The notes: generated by a model not told the origin, from the sequence alone. Shown: positions 24,391-37,449, counted from the first letter of the stretch. The stretch is 64,000 nt of DNA from Pterobdella sp. o SKG-2022 (GCA_964035795.1 OZ038321.1:15245971-15309970); one strand, 5' to 3'. A program made the numbers and translations.

Positions 24391-27300
24391 CTAAACACTA
24401 ATGCTCCCTTCTCTAAACGAAGTCCTTCCAATCAAACAGTTAATTAGGAAAGGAATACCATTTCTGGCTTTATCTAGCCCCTCAGCCAAAACCTGGTCTA
24501 CGTTGTTCATTTGATCCAAAAGCTTTCCTTCTCCCCCATAACCTTTAGCCACCAATTCATATGAGCAAAACTGTTTCGAATGTGAAATAGCTCAAAAAAT
24601 TCAACAAACCTTTTAATTTAGTTTAATTATTTTAATTTTAAAAAATATTAATTGATTAAAAAAAAAAGTAAACATAATTTATATTATTTTATACTGCGAG
24701 ATTAACCAAGTAGTGATATGTCGAACTAACCGCAAGTTGGCACGCCACTGGACTGCCCAGAATTCTTACTTGGTCTCTCACGATTTGTGTCCAACAAGCA
24801 TCATTGCCCACCAAAGCTACTACGGGAATCTTGTAAATACGGTTAAATGCACAATTAACTTTAATTACATAAATATATCTACATCAGTCAAAGCGGTGAC
24901 TTGAAGAAAAATAATGAAAATTTTCTTGTTTATATTTCCTTATTTATGACAGTAATAGAATATATAAATACTTTCGTTTCACCGAATGGTGCTCACTAAA
25001 AGTTGAAAGTTAGAAAAAAATTGCCTCAAATCAATATAACAAATAATTTTTAGGAAAGAACGTCATTAATAACAGCTTACCATTGTGAAAATTTAATAAC
25101 TTTCTATTCATTTAGACAAAACTTTATCAATTTTTTTCAAAATTTTGAAGTTTGACGAAAACAGATACAAAAAAATCAGCACACACCTTGTGCCTGGCAA
25201 AGGTGTCAAACTCAGCCACACTGAAGCCCAGAGATCCATCCCCATAGACCACCCACACGTCATGGTCAGGCATGCACAATTTGGCCCCCAGTGCAAAACC
25301 TCCCCCGGATCCCAGCGTCCCAAAAGCACCCGGGTCTAACCAACTCAATGCAGCTCTAGGCCTAGAAGTTTTTAATAGTTGGTTTTAGCTTTATTGTTGA
25401 TACATACAGTATAAATCAAGTCAGTGGACAACCGCTAATTCACTATTTTTGAAAAAAATTATATTTCTAATTAATTTTTTTTCTTCAAATTAATAACATA
25501 TGAAAATATAATTGATATATAATTTAAAAATATATACAAGAGATAATAAATTTATTTAATTCATAGAATTATTGATAATTAAAAAATATATGTATAAATA
25601 CCATTAAATATACACTTTATTCAGATGTTATAAAAAGCGTTTTAAAATTTTTTTATGCCAAAATCTTTTTTATTTAAATAATATTTTTTTTAATCTTTTC
25701 GCTTTTATCAAACATCCAATTCGCGCTAGCATGCTGTCTACAAGTCGCTGGCATTGGAGAGGAGTGATATTTCCCATTCTTCTAATAAATATTGTTTTAA
25801 CGTATGCATAGAAGATGGATTTCTCTTTGAAATGGCGTTTTTTAAGATCCTCCATACATGTTCTATAGGGTTGTCGCGGGACTGTGGAAGCCACACCATC
25901 ACATCAATTTCAGCGTCCTCAAGGTACTTTCTGGTTGCTGCAGCTTCATGGCAAGAAGCATTATCTTGCTGTAGAATGAATTTATGATTTCTTCCAAATA
26001 TTTTATAACTTAATTTCTGTAAATTATTTTTAAGTTTATCAAGATATCTCAAAGAATTTAAACTTCCCTCGATAACTACCAAACTACCGACTCCTGCTCA
26101 CGCCATGCATCCCCATACCATTACTGAGCCTCCACCATGTTTCACTGTTGGGGTTATACAAGCTGGCTCAAGCACTTCTCCTTTTCTTCTTCTTCTTATC
26201 AATTTGTTCATAGGGGATATAATGAAGTTGATGAAACACTCATCCGACCATATAACTGATTTCCAGTCTTCAAAAGTCCAATTATAGTGATCCTTTGCCC
26301 ATTTAAGCCTTTTAACTTTTTGAACTTGTGTTATTAAAGGATTTCTTTTTGGCCTATAACATTTTAAAGCGTTTATTTATTGTGAAGACAGAGAGGAAAA
26401 AAGACGTAATATTTTCAATGTTTTTTTGCAGCTAACTGAAAGTAGAAAATCGATTTTCTAGACTGAGTCGCTTCAGATGTCGATTTTCTCGCTCTGTTGT
26501 TACTCTTGGACGACCCGTTCGCGACTTTTGAGCCAAATCGCCTTTTGTTTCATAACCTTTAAGGAATTTATCAACTCCTGACTTACTCATTTCCAGCTTA
26601 TCTGCAATTTCACGAATGGTGTAGCATTCTTCTATTAAGACAACAATCTTCGCTCTTTGTTCAGTTGTACAGAAGGTCTTTTAGACATTTTCGAAATTTT
26701 TCAGAACTATCAGTTAAGGTATTTATATACCTTTCAAATGGTATATTATTTTACAGCCTATCTTTAAAACATTTAAAGTAAATAAGATTAAAAGATGACG
26801 ACCCCCCAATTACATAAATCTCAATTTTATGGTTTTTATCGCTTTACTATTCATCATCTGAATAACCTTTTATTTTCAATTTTTTATGAAGAATTTTTGA
26901 TACATTAATTTTTAAAAAAATATAATAACAAATAATATAAAAAAAGAAACATAAGATGTCTCTAAAAAATTATATTCATCATCTAAAATTTTCAAACCTT
27001 TTGAAGTTGAAAATTGTTTAATACATGATTTTTAATAACATATATAAATTTGAAATTATTTAAATAACTTAAGTAGCTTAATTTCATCTTTAAGTTGAAA
27101 TTTAAAGTTGTCCACTGACTTTTGATATATAGGAAATTATAGAAAAGATATAAACCTAAGGACATAAGCAGCCGTTCCAACAAAGTCCCCACCATCCATC
27201 ACCAATATAGACTTATCTCCGAGAATGTTTTCTAATTTCCTCAAAACCATTATGGGATTTAAAAACTTGTCTGTAGGCTCTTCGCTCATTTTTCTACCAA

Positions 27301-30300
27301 TGAATTGATATTTAATAAGTAAAATTTGATTTTTTGGTGAAAAAAATGAAATCGTTAAAAAAATTGCCAACTCAATTGAGAAAACAAATTAATAAATCAA
27401 TAAAGCTACCAACATATTAAGGGCATCCTTAGCATTGTCTTTATCTCTCAAGGACTGTATCCACTCTTCAGAGGCTTGATAGCCTGGCAAATTATCCAAT
27501 AACATCCCTAAAGCTGATGCCACGTCACAATTCAATGAAATCGTTGCATTCCAGAATATTCCAGAATTCTAAAATATTAGTTCTTTTTAGAAAAATTAGG
27601 ATTATATACGAAGTTTGGAAAAAAATGAAATTGAAAGTCTTGTGTGATGCTGATTAGAAGTCAAATTAACCAAATTAAGTTGCTCTTTGCTTCGATTGAT
27701 AATGATCACTTTGGCTTTCCTATTTATTGTTCTGCCATAGCCCAAGCGGAAATCACACACGGTTCCTATAATACGAAATATATATTTGTGAAGAATTAGT
27801 TTCGAAAGTGTGATTCATGAAAACACACAAATTTTTGAATTTTTTATTTCCACAAAGCTTTATATCCTCATCAGGTAAATAATGATGATCACAAGTTGCC
27901 TGATGATGAAATATCATATATCTTGAAAATAGAACATATCGAAAAGCTTTGTCGAAATGAAAAATTTAAAAATTTGTTTGGTTTAATAATTCACATATAT
28001 TATTTGAAGCTGTAAAAATATACAACTATGTAAGAAATAAAGTGAAAAGTAATACCAGCAAGAATGACCAAATCGGCCTGCTTTAAAGCATCTTTCCTAC
28101 AGTGTCGCAACTGAAATCTGCAATTTCTTCCCAACAAACCTCTTGACATACTTCCCAAAAAACATGGCATTGAAAGTTTCTGGTAAAATATCAACAGAAA
28201 ACATCAAATGAAATTCATAAAATGAAAATATTATGTTAATTTTTTCTCACATAGTATTTTTTATAAAAAACCCTCATCATCGTCATCGTTTAACTTCATT
28301 TGTTTCTTTTCGAGAGCGGTTTGTCAAAACCTTAAGTTTCTATGTTTCTCTTTCAAAAACCACGCATTTCTTTCAGGTCTTCTTTGTCTCACTAACTAGT
28401 TCACGTCCTTCGAGGTTCATATTGTACACTTTCAGTGTTAAATTGTCTTTTGGCTTACTCAATATGTGGTCAAACCACCTCAATCTTTGACTCTTAAGTC
28501 TGGTTTCTAACCGTGGTGTACCACATACTTCCACCAGGAATTACCTCGTTGCCCGCTTTACTTCATGCCAACAAGTTGTCTCAGCATCTTATTTTCGTTA
28601 TTTACCAACGTGACCAAACGAAAATACATGCAGAACAAATTAACTAAAAAACAAGGAAAAAGACCTCAACGTAGGCTTTGAGTTGACTGGGCAGCGTGGG
28701 TGGCAGCATGACCTGGCTTCCTAATAACAAGACTGGCTGTTTGCTTTTGCTGATCAATTCAACGCACTTTTGGACTGAAAGAACACATAACGTGCTTGAA
28801 AAAACATTCATTATATACTTATAGGGTAAACCAATTTTATTGCACACTTTATAACTTATTTGCGGATGAAAATTTATAACAATATATAATAGTTAGAAAT
28901 CATAATTTCATAAACTAATAGTTGAGAAAACTATTGAAATAATAAAAAAATAGATAAAACTTTGATTGTTTGATGCAAGTTTTAGAGATGGAGGAATAGG
29001 TTCGATATGCAGTGGAGTAGTGTGGAAGGCTCCTGCAAAGATGTTGTCCAAATGGATTCTTAAGTAAAACTCTATCACTTTTCTGTGAATTTAATATTCA
29101 TTAATTCTATGTATAAAATCGTATATAAACTTGATTCCACTCATAGTTATATGCATATTTGTATTGTTTATATGCAGTTATATTGTTTTGTGTTGAATGC
29201 AAAATTAGTAATTATATTAACTGGAAAAAGCTTTTTTTGGCAGAAGCATTGAGTTTCAGTTCATTTTTTACCACTTTATAGGGGTACAAGGTGTCTATTG
29301 AGAACTCAACAAAAACAGGACCTGCAACAATTTCATCAATATATTTAGTGTAATTTTGATAACCTACAAAACCCAGTATACTAAGTATTTTTATATTAAA
29401 AGCGAGTAAATTATTTTAACGTATTTTACCTAACATGAACACACTAACCAGGAGTATTAGATCTGGCAACGTGGATGGCATGGGTGAGTATATATGGTAT
29501 CTGTCGTATACATGAAACACTAGCCACATATTTACATAAAGGCTTCAATAAAACCTGTTGATCTATATCTTGCAAGGCTCCTTTACCCTTTTTTGATGCA
29601 TTTTAATTGTAATAAGTTGAATTTGAAGGACATAAATGTAAAAAAAGTTTTTAATTAAATGTAGTTTGCTAATTTAAAGATTAGACCATTCATCTCATAG
29701 CCAAGGGAAGAAAGACCAAAAAGTATTTGTTCATATAGACCAAATTAGTAACATATGAAAAAAATATAAGTTAATTTTAGAATGACCAACTTTAAAAACA
29801 TAAGAAAAAAGCTTTAAAGAGATAGTATGAAAAAATTTGAAAGTAAAATTTTCCAACTTTAAGCAGAGTAGCAGCTGATCCACCAATGAGAAGCAATGGT
29901 GATTCAGCCATCTGAGCATTTTTTACAGCTGTTATAGTGTTTGTGACACCTGTACAAAAATTCATAAAAAATTAAGCTAAACTAATCAATAAAATTTTCT
30001 AAAAAGATTGATTTATCATCATCATCATCATCTTTCTCTTTTCCAAGAAGTCACAGACTTCTTTCCAAGACCTAATTCTCTCTCCATTCCACCCTATCAT
30101 AGGCATCTTCAAAAGCTAACCCAAGCCCATGACAAAGTAATATAAAAATAAAACCTCCTTATGAATTTTTAGACTAAAAAATGCAATTGAATAAATATAT
30201 GAGCAATTTCTAATATACCTAGCTTTACATATATCATTGGATTTCATATAGAAAAAAGTTGAACTTATTATAATAAAATAAAGTAAAACAAAATGAATGT

Positions 30301-31008
30301 ATAAATGACCAGGCCCAGCAGTGACAGCTGCAACTCCGATGTGTTGAGACAACCTTGAAACTGCATCAGCTGCAAACACTGCTGTTGCCTATGTAATGTA
30401 TAACTAATTGATCAAAAAATTTACATTGATTTTGAAATATATTAGTTTAAATGTTTTCCACCTCATGTCTTGTGTCTACCACTTTTATGCCAATTTTTTC
30501 ACATGCCACTAAAATTGGAGAAATGTGGCCTCCAGTCAGAGTAAAAAGAAAATTTATCCCATGAGCCTTTTAATGGAGTTGAAGTGAAGGATTTCAGTGT
30601 GAAAACTTAAAATTGAAAACTTTTGCAATGGAAAAAAATATATCAAACTTTCAAAACTTCAGCAACTATTTCTCCACCATGATTTTCACAGTTTTCATCA
30701 ACCTTCAGATTTGTATTTAATCAAATTGATTTAGATATATTAATATTAAATATTTATTTAATTATATAACAATTTTGAAACTGAAATATTATGCATTGAA
30801 ATTTATTAGATAATTAGCACACGAAAATTGTAAAATTTAGAAAAAACATAATACTTCTAACTTTTTTCAAAAGTAAAACATGGAAAAATCCAATTTTATA
30901 AAATACTAATAATAACACAAAACATATCAAAAATATTATAAAAACTAAAAAGCTTATTAAAAAGTTGTAGTCAAAAATCATTGTTATTAATGTTACTTTT
31001 AAATACAT
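24391..31008 (-). CDS. ILVBL: 2-hydroxyacyl-CoA lyase 2 / acetolactate synthase-like (ILVBL), TPP enzyme
   Basis: Thiamine-pyrophosphate lyase of the endoplasmic reticulum that cleaves 2-hydroxy fatty acyl-CoA in alpha-oxidation (HACL2). Sixteen minus-strand exons close in frame to 643 residues (human 632): 31008-30862, 30702-30649, 30566-30462, 30388-30310, 29949-29858, 29587-29449, 29321-29222, 29082-28961, 28774-28665, 28179-28056, 27765-27671, 27568-27414, 27293-27156, 25355-25187, 24829-24707, 24570-24391. The N-terminus has one hydrophobic membrane segment before [11 protein letters not shown]. Visible landmarks: [13 protein letters not shown], the catalytic Glu in [16 protein letters not shown] (about residue 102), [73 protein letters not shown] and the TPP/Mg site YGDGSLGFS...[10 protein letters not shown]. 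It ends [14 protein letters not shown]. The 1.8-kb intron after 27156 holds a Tc1 element; two other introns hold LINE pieces. Confidence 0.95.
25420..27121 (-). mobile_element. Inactive Tc1/mariner transposon
   Basis: Inverted ends AGTCAGTGGACAAC (about 25421) and GTTGTCCACTGACT (about 27107) flank a broken minus-strand Tc1 transposase. Its start (about 26690) gives [14 protein letters not shown]; an HTH ([20 protein letters not shown]) and the AT-hook-like GRPR follow in another frame. The catalytic part (26082-25738) shows [31 protein letters not shown] and [14 protein letters not shown]. The last motif normally reads SPDLNPIEHLW; loss of the Leu leaves 33 rather than 34 residues between the last two acidic residues. 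Frameshifts and stops make it a dead copy inside an ILVBL intron. Confidence 0.85.
28235..28620 (-). pseudogene. LINE ORF2 C-terminal fragment
   Basis: The minus strand reads [20 protein letters not shown] then [20 protein letters not shown]. This matches the xRLRWxGHV...L end of RTE-type LINE ORF2 proteins. No start, no RT core; it lies in an ILVBL intron (28180-28664). Confidence 0.6.
30013..30120 (-). repeat. LINE 3' end with trinucleotide tail
   Basis: On the minus strand it reads TTAGCTTTTGAAGATGCC then GGAATGGAGAGAGAATTAGG and ends in an (ATG)n tail (ATC repeats at 30017-30031). It corresponds to the 3' end of the LINE at 8047-8135. It sits in an ILVBL intron, inserted antisense relative to the 6580 copy. 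Confidence 0.65.
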
Positions 31009-32022
31009 TAAAGGTAAGCTTTTGAATAAAAATTATAATTTTATTTAAATTTTTCTCAATTCATTTAAACTAAAATAACTAAACAAAATTCACTGAACAC
31101 TATTTTCACGTTTATTTAAAAGTTAGAGTATGAATTTTCGTTATTTGATAATATTATTATTTTTTATCATCATTGGCGACAAAGAATAAAACTCAAAATC
31201 ACTGAAACCCTAATCTAGCTGATAAGTTCAGTCATCGATCTTCCACATTGTGGGGCATAAGCGCAAACATTTTTTACTACCTTTTTACCATAATAATTAC
31301 CATTACCATTATTCTATCTATCTTATTTATTTTAACAACATTCATACATAAATCGTCTCTAACAAATATTCCTACACCGCTTATCCTATCTTCATTGCCA
31401 GATCACCATGGTTCGAGCCTTCTACCTAAACTACCTAGAAATTTTGAAACATGCCTTTCCACCTCACTTCTTGCATACAGCAAATACCGACCTCCCTACC
31501 AACAACTCTTTAGATAACTCCATACTCTTCCCATATAATGCTCCAATATTAAAACTACCGAAAGAAAAAGAACAAGAAAAAAAAAAGAAAGTCCAGGGAT
31601 TCTTAGCATCCTCTGCCCATTCAAGAGCTGCTGGGAACTGAAAGTCATCGAATTTTTGTGCATATTGAAAAAAATTTGTGCAGCAAAAAAGTGCGCGATG
31701 GACCATGCTCTTGCTTCCATCTCATAGCACATGCTTCATGACTAAAAAACAAAATAAGAATGCAGCTAAATGAATTTTTTAATTAACAAACAAAACATTT
31801 TATATTTGCAAGTTATGTTTAACCCATTGCTTTCCGTAATTCATCCACGAATAAAAAATTTTTTACATTTAAATATTTATTTAGTCAACATATAAGCATT
31901 TATGAAAAAGAAATTCGAAAAAGTAAATTTAAAATATTATTTATACAGCTTCACATCATTTGTCTTTAAAATACACCTTTTGCGTTTGAATAAGCGTTTT
32001 TTTTCTTATTAAAATTTTATAA
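31009..32022. other. Region upstream of ILVBL, no recognised gene
   Basis: AT-rich, with open frames of 77-89 codons on both strands between 31248 and 31732 that overlap each other and resemble nothing I know. The stretch 31370-31735 is less AT-rich and could be a repeat fragment. The first few hundred bases should contain the ILVBL promoter. Confidence 0.35.
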
Positions 32023-34970
32023 AATTTTTTTGTATATTTCATACATTTTCGACAAACCATCTAAATCTTGTCACTATCCAAGTATCAGCTTTCAGCTTTC
32101 AAAACACATTTGATGGCAGCATGTGAAGCATTCCATACAATAAGATGTAGACAAAGAATCGAAATTTGTTTATGTTTTATACAAGAAAATAATTCAGCTC
32201 AAATATTTAAAAAAAAAATAACAAAAAATAATTTTTTTCTTATATAAAATTGTCTTTCACTCAGAATAAAAACGAAGTGAAAGGAAATATTGGAACAAAA
32301 AATACTAGTTGTTTTTCAGAAATCATTGGTGAATTAAAAGTTCACTAGTATTATCATTGGATGATATTCATATGTTTATTTATCGTAGGTAGTTTATTTT
32401 CAAATTTTTAAAATATTTTCTGTGATCTGAGCAAGTCAACTGACTTGAAAATGATGACCTTCGTATCAAATTTCAATGTTAGTGTTTGAGAATTCTTTTA
32501 TAATACGTAGGTTTAACTAATTTTAATGCATTTTTTCTTTGTTTTAACGGTGAAATTAATAAATAATATTGCAAAATGTTCAAACACAGACAATTTTTTC
32601 ATTAAAACTCCAAAAAAAAATTGGCCACTACCATCTATTGGATCTTTTTTGAATTCTATACGAAAATATACTCTGGTTGAAAAGGTCAACATATCCCATG
32701 TGATTTTTACAAATTGCTATGGAATTTGGCATAGTATATTGATTAAATCTTAACTTATTTTATTCTATCTTGGTACAAGAGTTTGAGGACTTTTTTTGTT
32801 GAGATTAGAAGCAACCATGATAGACTTGCTTTCTCTACACTTGACAACCGAGATGTTTTTGCTGAAAGCTTCTTGTATATGCCTTCGTTCCTTCTTCATA
32901 ACAGGTGACAACAAAGATGCGTTTTGCATTTTATTTTTTCTCAAAGTTCCTGTTGCACCAATTATCCACATAGTTCTCTAAGCACTATATTGAGACTGTG
33001 GCCAAAATCTCCATCTGAAATTCTGGTGTGGTTTCCACAATAGGGTTCCACGCGCAACAATGATCTTTCTTGTGAACTTGGAGCCTGCAATTTTTAACCC
33101 AATCTTATTGGTTCTCTTGAATTGTTTCTTATTGTGCTTACCAGAATATGGCATCATTATCTCATCATAGTTGCAATGTTCCAAAAAATCGTTTTGTAAG
33201 CACACTTTGTTCAAGTGATCAAAAAGAGGACGTACTGTGTAAAATTTTTCCTTGTTTATTTTTGAATTGTCGGCAAAACGCCGCATAAATTGATCAGACG
33301 TATTCCTTCTCATGGCTTCAGCCACCAGTGTGCCAAAACAATCTCTTTTTTTTCAGTATTTTTGTCTATACGAGAGTCTATGCAAGAAGTATTCTGAATA
33401 GAGTGAAATAGCAAGAAACAGTGGGATATTTTTGGGTGAAATGCATTCCGAAGGAAGTGACTTTTGATACGCATATAAGATACTTTGACAAGAAATATTT
33501 TCTATTCATTCATCCGTACAAAAAAATTCAAACACTGTTCAGCAGTTTCAAACTTACGTAAATTTAAATATGATTGTTTATATTAAGGTATTTCAGACGA
33601 AAGCTTTTTATCGTATTTTGTGCTCCAACTAAGAAAACTTTTCTGCTTGCTTTTTCTTTTTTTTTCGACCTAAACTCTTTTTCATCTTCAACCAAATCAA
33701 TTTTGCTGCATAAAAGACTTTAAGGAAATTTCGTGAAATTACAAGTAGCTTCTTCATTTGAATTTTCTGTATAAAAAGCTGTTTCATCTTTGCTTTTTCT
33801 AGAAGTGGTAAAATTTGGAAAAGTTGTTCGTTCTCAGTTTTATATTATTTATATTCATTTTTTAAAATTTTATATTAATCACATTTGATTTATAATTATT
33901 TTATTTATATTTATTTTATTTGTACCATTTTATTTATATTTATTTCATTTATATTATATTTATATTTTTATATTTATTCTTTCAGTTATTTTTATTCATT
34001 TTTAATTTTTTTTTATGTTATCATATTATTTTGTATATCATTATTGTCCAACCGAAATTGCCTGAACTTTCTTCAACGCCCACGGAAAATGAACATTTAA
34101 TTACTGAAAATTTAATTGTGAAAATGACATAAAAAAATGTGAGCCCCATTATATTATGAAGAAAATTTTGAATTTTTGAAAATTTTATAGAAAACTTTAC
34201 ATATAATTTTCAACATGACTTATTACAAAATCATTATTTTTTAGATAACTATGGACTCTGAATAGAACATTTTCTTTTATATATAAAAAAAATATATTAC
34301 TGAGTTAAAACAATTATAATACTTAGAACATAAAATTTATTTGGTATTAAAAAATTTTTTAAAATTTGAATTTAAGGCAAAAAACGTTTTTCACATATTA
34401 GTTGATTTCAAATGTGCACTGTGAGCTGAAATTTTGAACAATATGGTTGTTTTTTTTCCACTATTAATGATGCTTGAAAAATGTAAGTTCAAATTTTTAA
34501 AAAGATTCGACCAATACGAACAACGCTATGGTATTTTGAAAATATAAAGGAATTCTCAAAGACTAACATTGAAATTTGATACGAAGGTCATCATTCTCAA
34601 ACCAGGTCACAGAGAATATTTTAAAAATTCGAAAATAAACTCTATATGATAAATTAACATATGAATATCATTCAATGATAGTAATAATGAACTTGTTTCA
34701 CCAATGACTTTTGAAAAACAACTAGTTTTTTCTCCCATAATGTCCTTACACTTGAGTTTTATTCTGAGGGAAAGAAAATTTTCTATATAAAAAAATATTT
34801 GTTGTTATTTGAGTTAAAATATTTCGTTGTATAAAACGTCTCTTTCTATCTATGTCTTATTGTATGGAAAGCTTAAAATGCTGCCATCGGAGGTGTGCTG
34901 AAAACTGAAAGCTGATACTAGAATAGAGACATGATTTATATGCTAAACAGGTATAAAATATACAAAATTC
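32023..34970 (-). mobile_element. Degenerate piggyBac-type transposon with very long inverted repeats
   Basis: Arms 32023-32503 and 34542-34970 are inverted copies of each other; for example TCGTATCAAATTTCAATGTT at 32461 recurs in reverse near 34565. Between them, on the minus strand, are piggyBac transposase remnants: 33325-32978 with KFYTVRPLFDHLNKVCLQND and YDEIMMPYSGKHNKKQFKR, and 32971-32765 with GATGTLRKNKM and SIMVASNLNKKSP. YDEIMMPY carries the first catalytic Asp of the family (usually DESMVPF). The middle of the protein is missing, with a frame break between the two parts, so this copy cannot encode an active enzyme. Confidence 0.8.
33838..33990. repeat. T/A-rich low-complexity tract (TTTATATTTATTT-like)
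   Basis: Irregular repeats of TTTATATTTATTTTATTTATA lie inside the piggyBac remnant. Long open frames there are artefacts of composition. Confidence 0.7.
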
Positions 34971-35228
34971 CCGTATTCAAACTCATCTCTACTATTTTGA
35001 TTCTTATATGTCAGTATTACTCGGAATTATAAAAAATAAATACTTTGAAATAATTTTAAAAACTTCCAAATAGTGCTTTTGAAGATTTATTGTAACAAAT
35101 GGAAAAAATAACTTCGATTAAAGGAAGCCCATGCTTCTCTTCAATGGCTTCGACTACAATTACCGCTCTGAATGTGGCACTGTGAAAAGAGCTACATGGA
35201 GGTGAAATTTCATCTGACATGATTAATT

Positions 35229-36050
35229 TATTTTAGTTTACAGATGTGTTCAGTATAAGAACTCGTGTCGTAGCACAATGATTAAATAAAATTTCAATTT
35301 ACAGATGTGTTCAATATACGAGAGCATGTCGTGGCACAATACCGACACGAGGAGATATGCTTAGAGATCAAGAACATAACCACTCACCAGATGCTCATAG
35401 AAATGAAAAATTCAAAGCAATGAATGGTTTGGAAAATTCTTTTTTTTTCATATTTCAACTTTCTTTTTAAAACTACATAAAAAATTTTATTCATTGAAGA
35501 AATAAAGAAAAAAGCGGAAATTACCAGTGACGTCCCTAACAAGATTGTTTGCACCTCTCTGGCGGCATTTCCTTTGAAGGTCATAAGATAAATTGGTTTT
35601 TAAGATGTTTGAAATGTATTTTTTACCACCAAAAACTTTAAAGTCCAATGAAAAATAACTTTCAAAGGCGACTGGTGCTTTAAAAAAAGAGCAAACAATG
35701 ATGAGGACCGTGCGGAGGGTTCGCAAGAAGGATACTTTCAATGTTATTTCTTTTGCAAACCGCACAACCACGAAAGATAAAAATTTCGTAATTTTGGAAT
35801 CTTCGAGTATGATAATTTTGGGCACAAATAGCCAAGTTCAGCGGCTTAATCATGCTCATTGGTTTATCGATGGGACGTTCAAGTGTGCTCCCAAAGAACA
35901 TCAACTCTTTACAATTCATTTGTTTTTGGACAATCTCATTCATAGTGTGCTAATTTTATTTATTTTATTAAAATATAGGGAAAAATTTAAGAATTTTTTC
36001 TATTTAAATATTTACAAGCTAATTTACATACTTATCCAATATTTCTAACT
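35229..36050 (+). pseudogene. MULE-type transposase with FLYWCH zinc finger, remnant
   Basis: Plus strand. 35300-35395 reads YRCVQY...RACRGTIPT...HNHSPD, the C2H2-like FLYWCH finger that precedes many animal Mutator-like transposases. 35698-35935 reads RTVRRVRKKDTFNVI, FVILESSSMIILGTNSQVQR and WFIDGTFKCAPKEHQLFTIH, which is the MULE catalytic start with the first Asp in DGTF. Stops and frame changes separate the pieces and the rest of the catalytic domain is absent. Confidence 0.75.
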
Positions 36051-36415
36051 AGATTTTGAAGCAGCAACGTTGAATGCCTTTTTAGTTGGTTTAGCAACCG
36101 TGAAAAGGTTATAAGCAACGGTGTCTTTGAATGTTAACGTACTTGATAATGTTACTTTGCTAACGAAAAGCTTTTTACTTAATAAAATTACCTTTAGTGT
36201 TCAAATAATTTGCACTATTTTGGTTAGTTAATTTCATTCATTATTCAATTTGTAATTAATTTCCTTTTCTCATATAACTTTTTATTCCCTTTTTTTTAGA
36301 TTCAATTTTTCACTATTTTGTAAAATAAATTGTGAAACAATTTTGAGAAAAATGTTCAAATAAAATAAATAATTAAATGTGTTTTTTTATCTCATTAAAA
36401 TAAATAAAATTGGCA

Positions 36416-36650
36416 CACTGAATAAAATTGTAAAGAGTTGATGTTCTTTGAGAGCACATTAAACGTCTCATCGATAAACCAATGGGCATGATTCAGCCGC
36501 TGAACTTTGGGATATTTGTGGCCAAAATTATCATTTTCGAGGATTCCAAAATTACGAAATATCTCTCGTGGTTGTGCGGTTCGCAAAAGAGATAACATTG
36601 GAAGTATCCTTCTTACGAACCTGTTCAGGTAAAATGAAAAACGCAAGAAA
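36416..36650 (-). pseudogene. Second MULE transposase fragment, inverted
   Basis: The minus strand reads ...LLRTAQPREIFRNFGILEN then KVQRLNHAHWFIDETFNVLS. This matches the plus-strand fragment at 35740-35900, but with the family DGT changed to DET. The two fragments face each other about 0.5 kb apart. Confidence 0.7.
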
Positions 36651-36756
36651 AAAGACACTTTTGAAAAACTAACTAATAAAAGATTCAATGATGCCGCTTT
36701 GAAACTTGAACCTGAGCTTGCTTAAAACTGAAGAATGTGGAGAAAAGCCATTTGAG

Positions 36757-36810
36757 ACCTCGTCCAACCCATGCTAGCATGGAAACGGACGCAAAACGAT
36801 GATGATGATC
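36757..36810 (+). repeat. Retroposon 3' tail (CCAACCCATGCTAGCATGG ... GATGATGAT)
   Basis: The block CGTCCAACCCATGCTAGCAT, followed by GGAAACGGACGCAAAACGATGATGATGAT, is a 3'-end sequence I know from SINE/RTE-type retroposons of molluscs and other invertebrates. It ends in a GAT repeat as those do. Only the tail is present. Confidence 0.6.
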
Positions 36811-37449
36811 TTATTAATATTGTTTTTAGAATTTTTTTTTATTTGTCTTTTATAACGAATAGTTTTGTATCACAGCATTGCATGGTTTTATCATGCCAAA
36901 TTTAGGAATTATTTGGCTTAACCCGTTTGTGTCCAAAATGCTAATGGCAGTAATTTGTTATCGAAACTTTTTCTTCTAAATCAAAACAATCTTCCAAAAA
37001 CCCAAAAAAAAACAGATTTTTAATTTTGACAAAAAATAAGCTAGATACAATGGTCTCATATGATATCAAAAGCATTAAAAAGAGTATGAAGATTTCAATT
37101 CACTTTAATTTTAGTTTTAAAACTAAAATATTGAAATATTTTAAATTTATATATTTATACGTAATTAAAATTTTTCAAAAAGTTCTAAAAAAATATTTCT
37201 CTTCTAAAATTATCAATGATATTTGACTGTTCTACTATTCAAATAACAGAAAACAAAATTTCACAACAGAAAAACTCATCAAATTCTTAAAAAATGAAAA
37301 TTCTCTTTCTTATTTGAGATTCTGGTATGAATAAATCCAATCTACGCTCAAAGTAACTACATTTTTTCAAATGTCCGTGGTCTAGCGGTGCGTGGCTTGT
37401 TTTGGCATCTCTTTTTTCATTTCTAGTTATTATAATATGTTCTTGAAGA

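Noticed and set aside
31248..31735. Overlapping open frames of 77-89 codons on both strands
   Set aside because: They are mutual shadows, match nothing I know, and have no splice or start context.
33885..34132. Hydrophobic Phe/Tyr/Ile-rich open frames that look like membrane proteins
   Set aside because: Product of a T/A-rich low-complexity tract in a dead transposon.
37374..37410. tRNA-like A box (TGGTCTAGCGGT)
   Set aside because: No matching B box or cloverleaf follows; probably chance or the edge of a retroelement.
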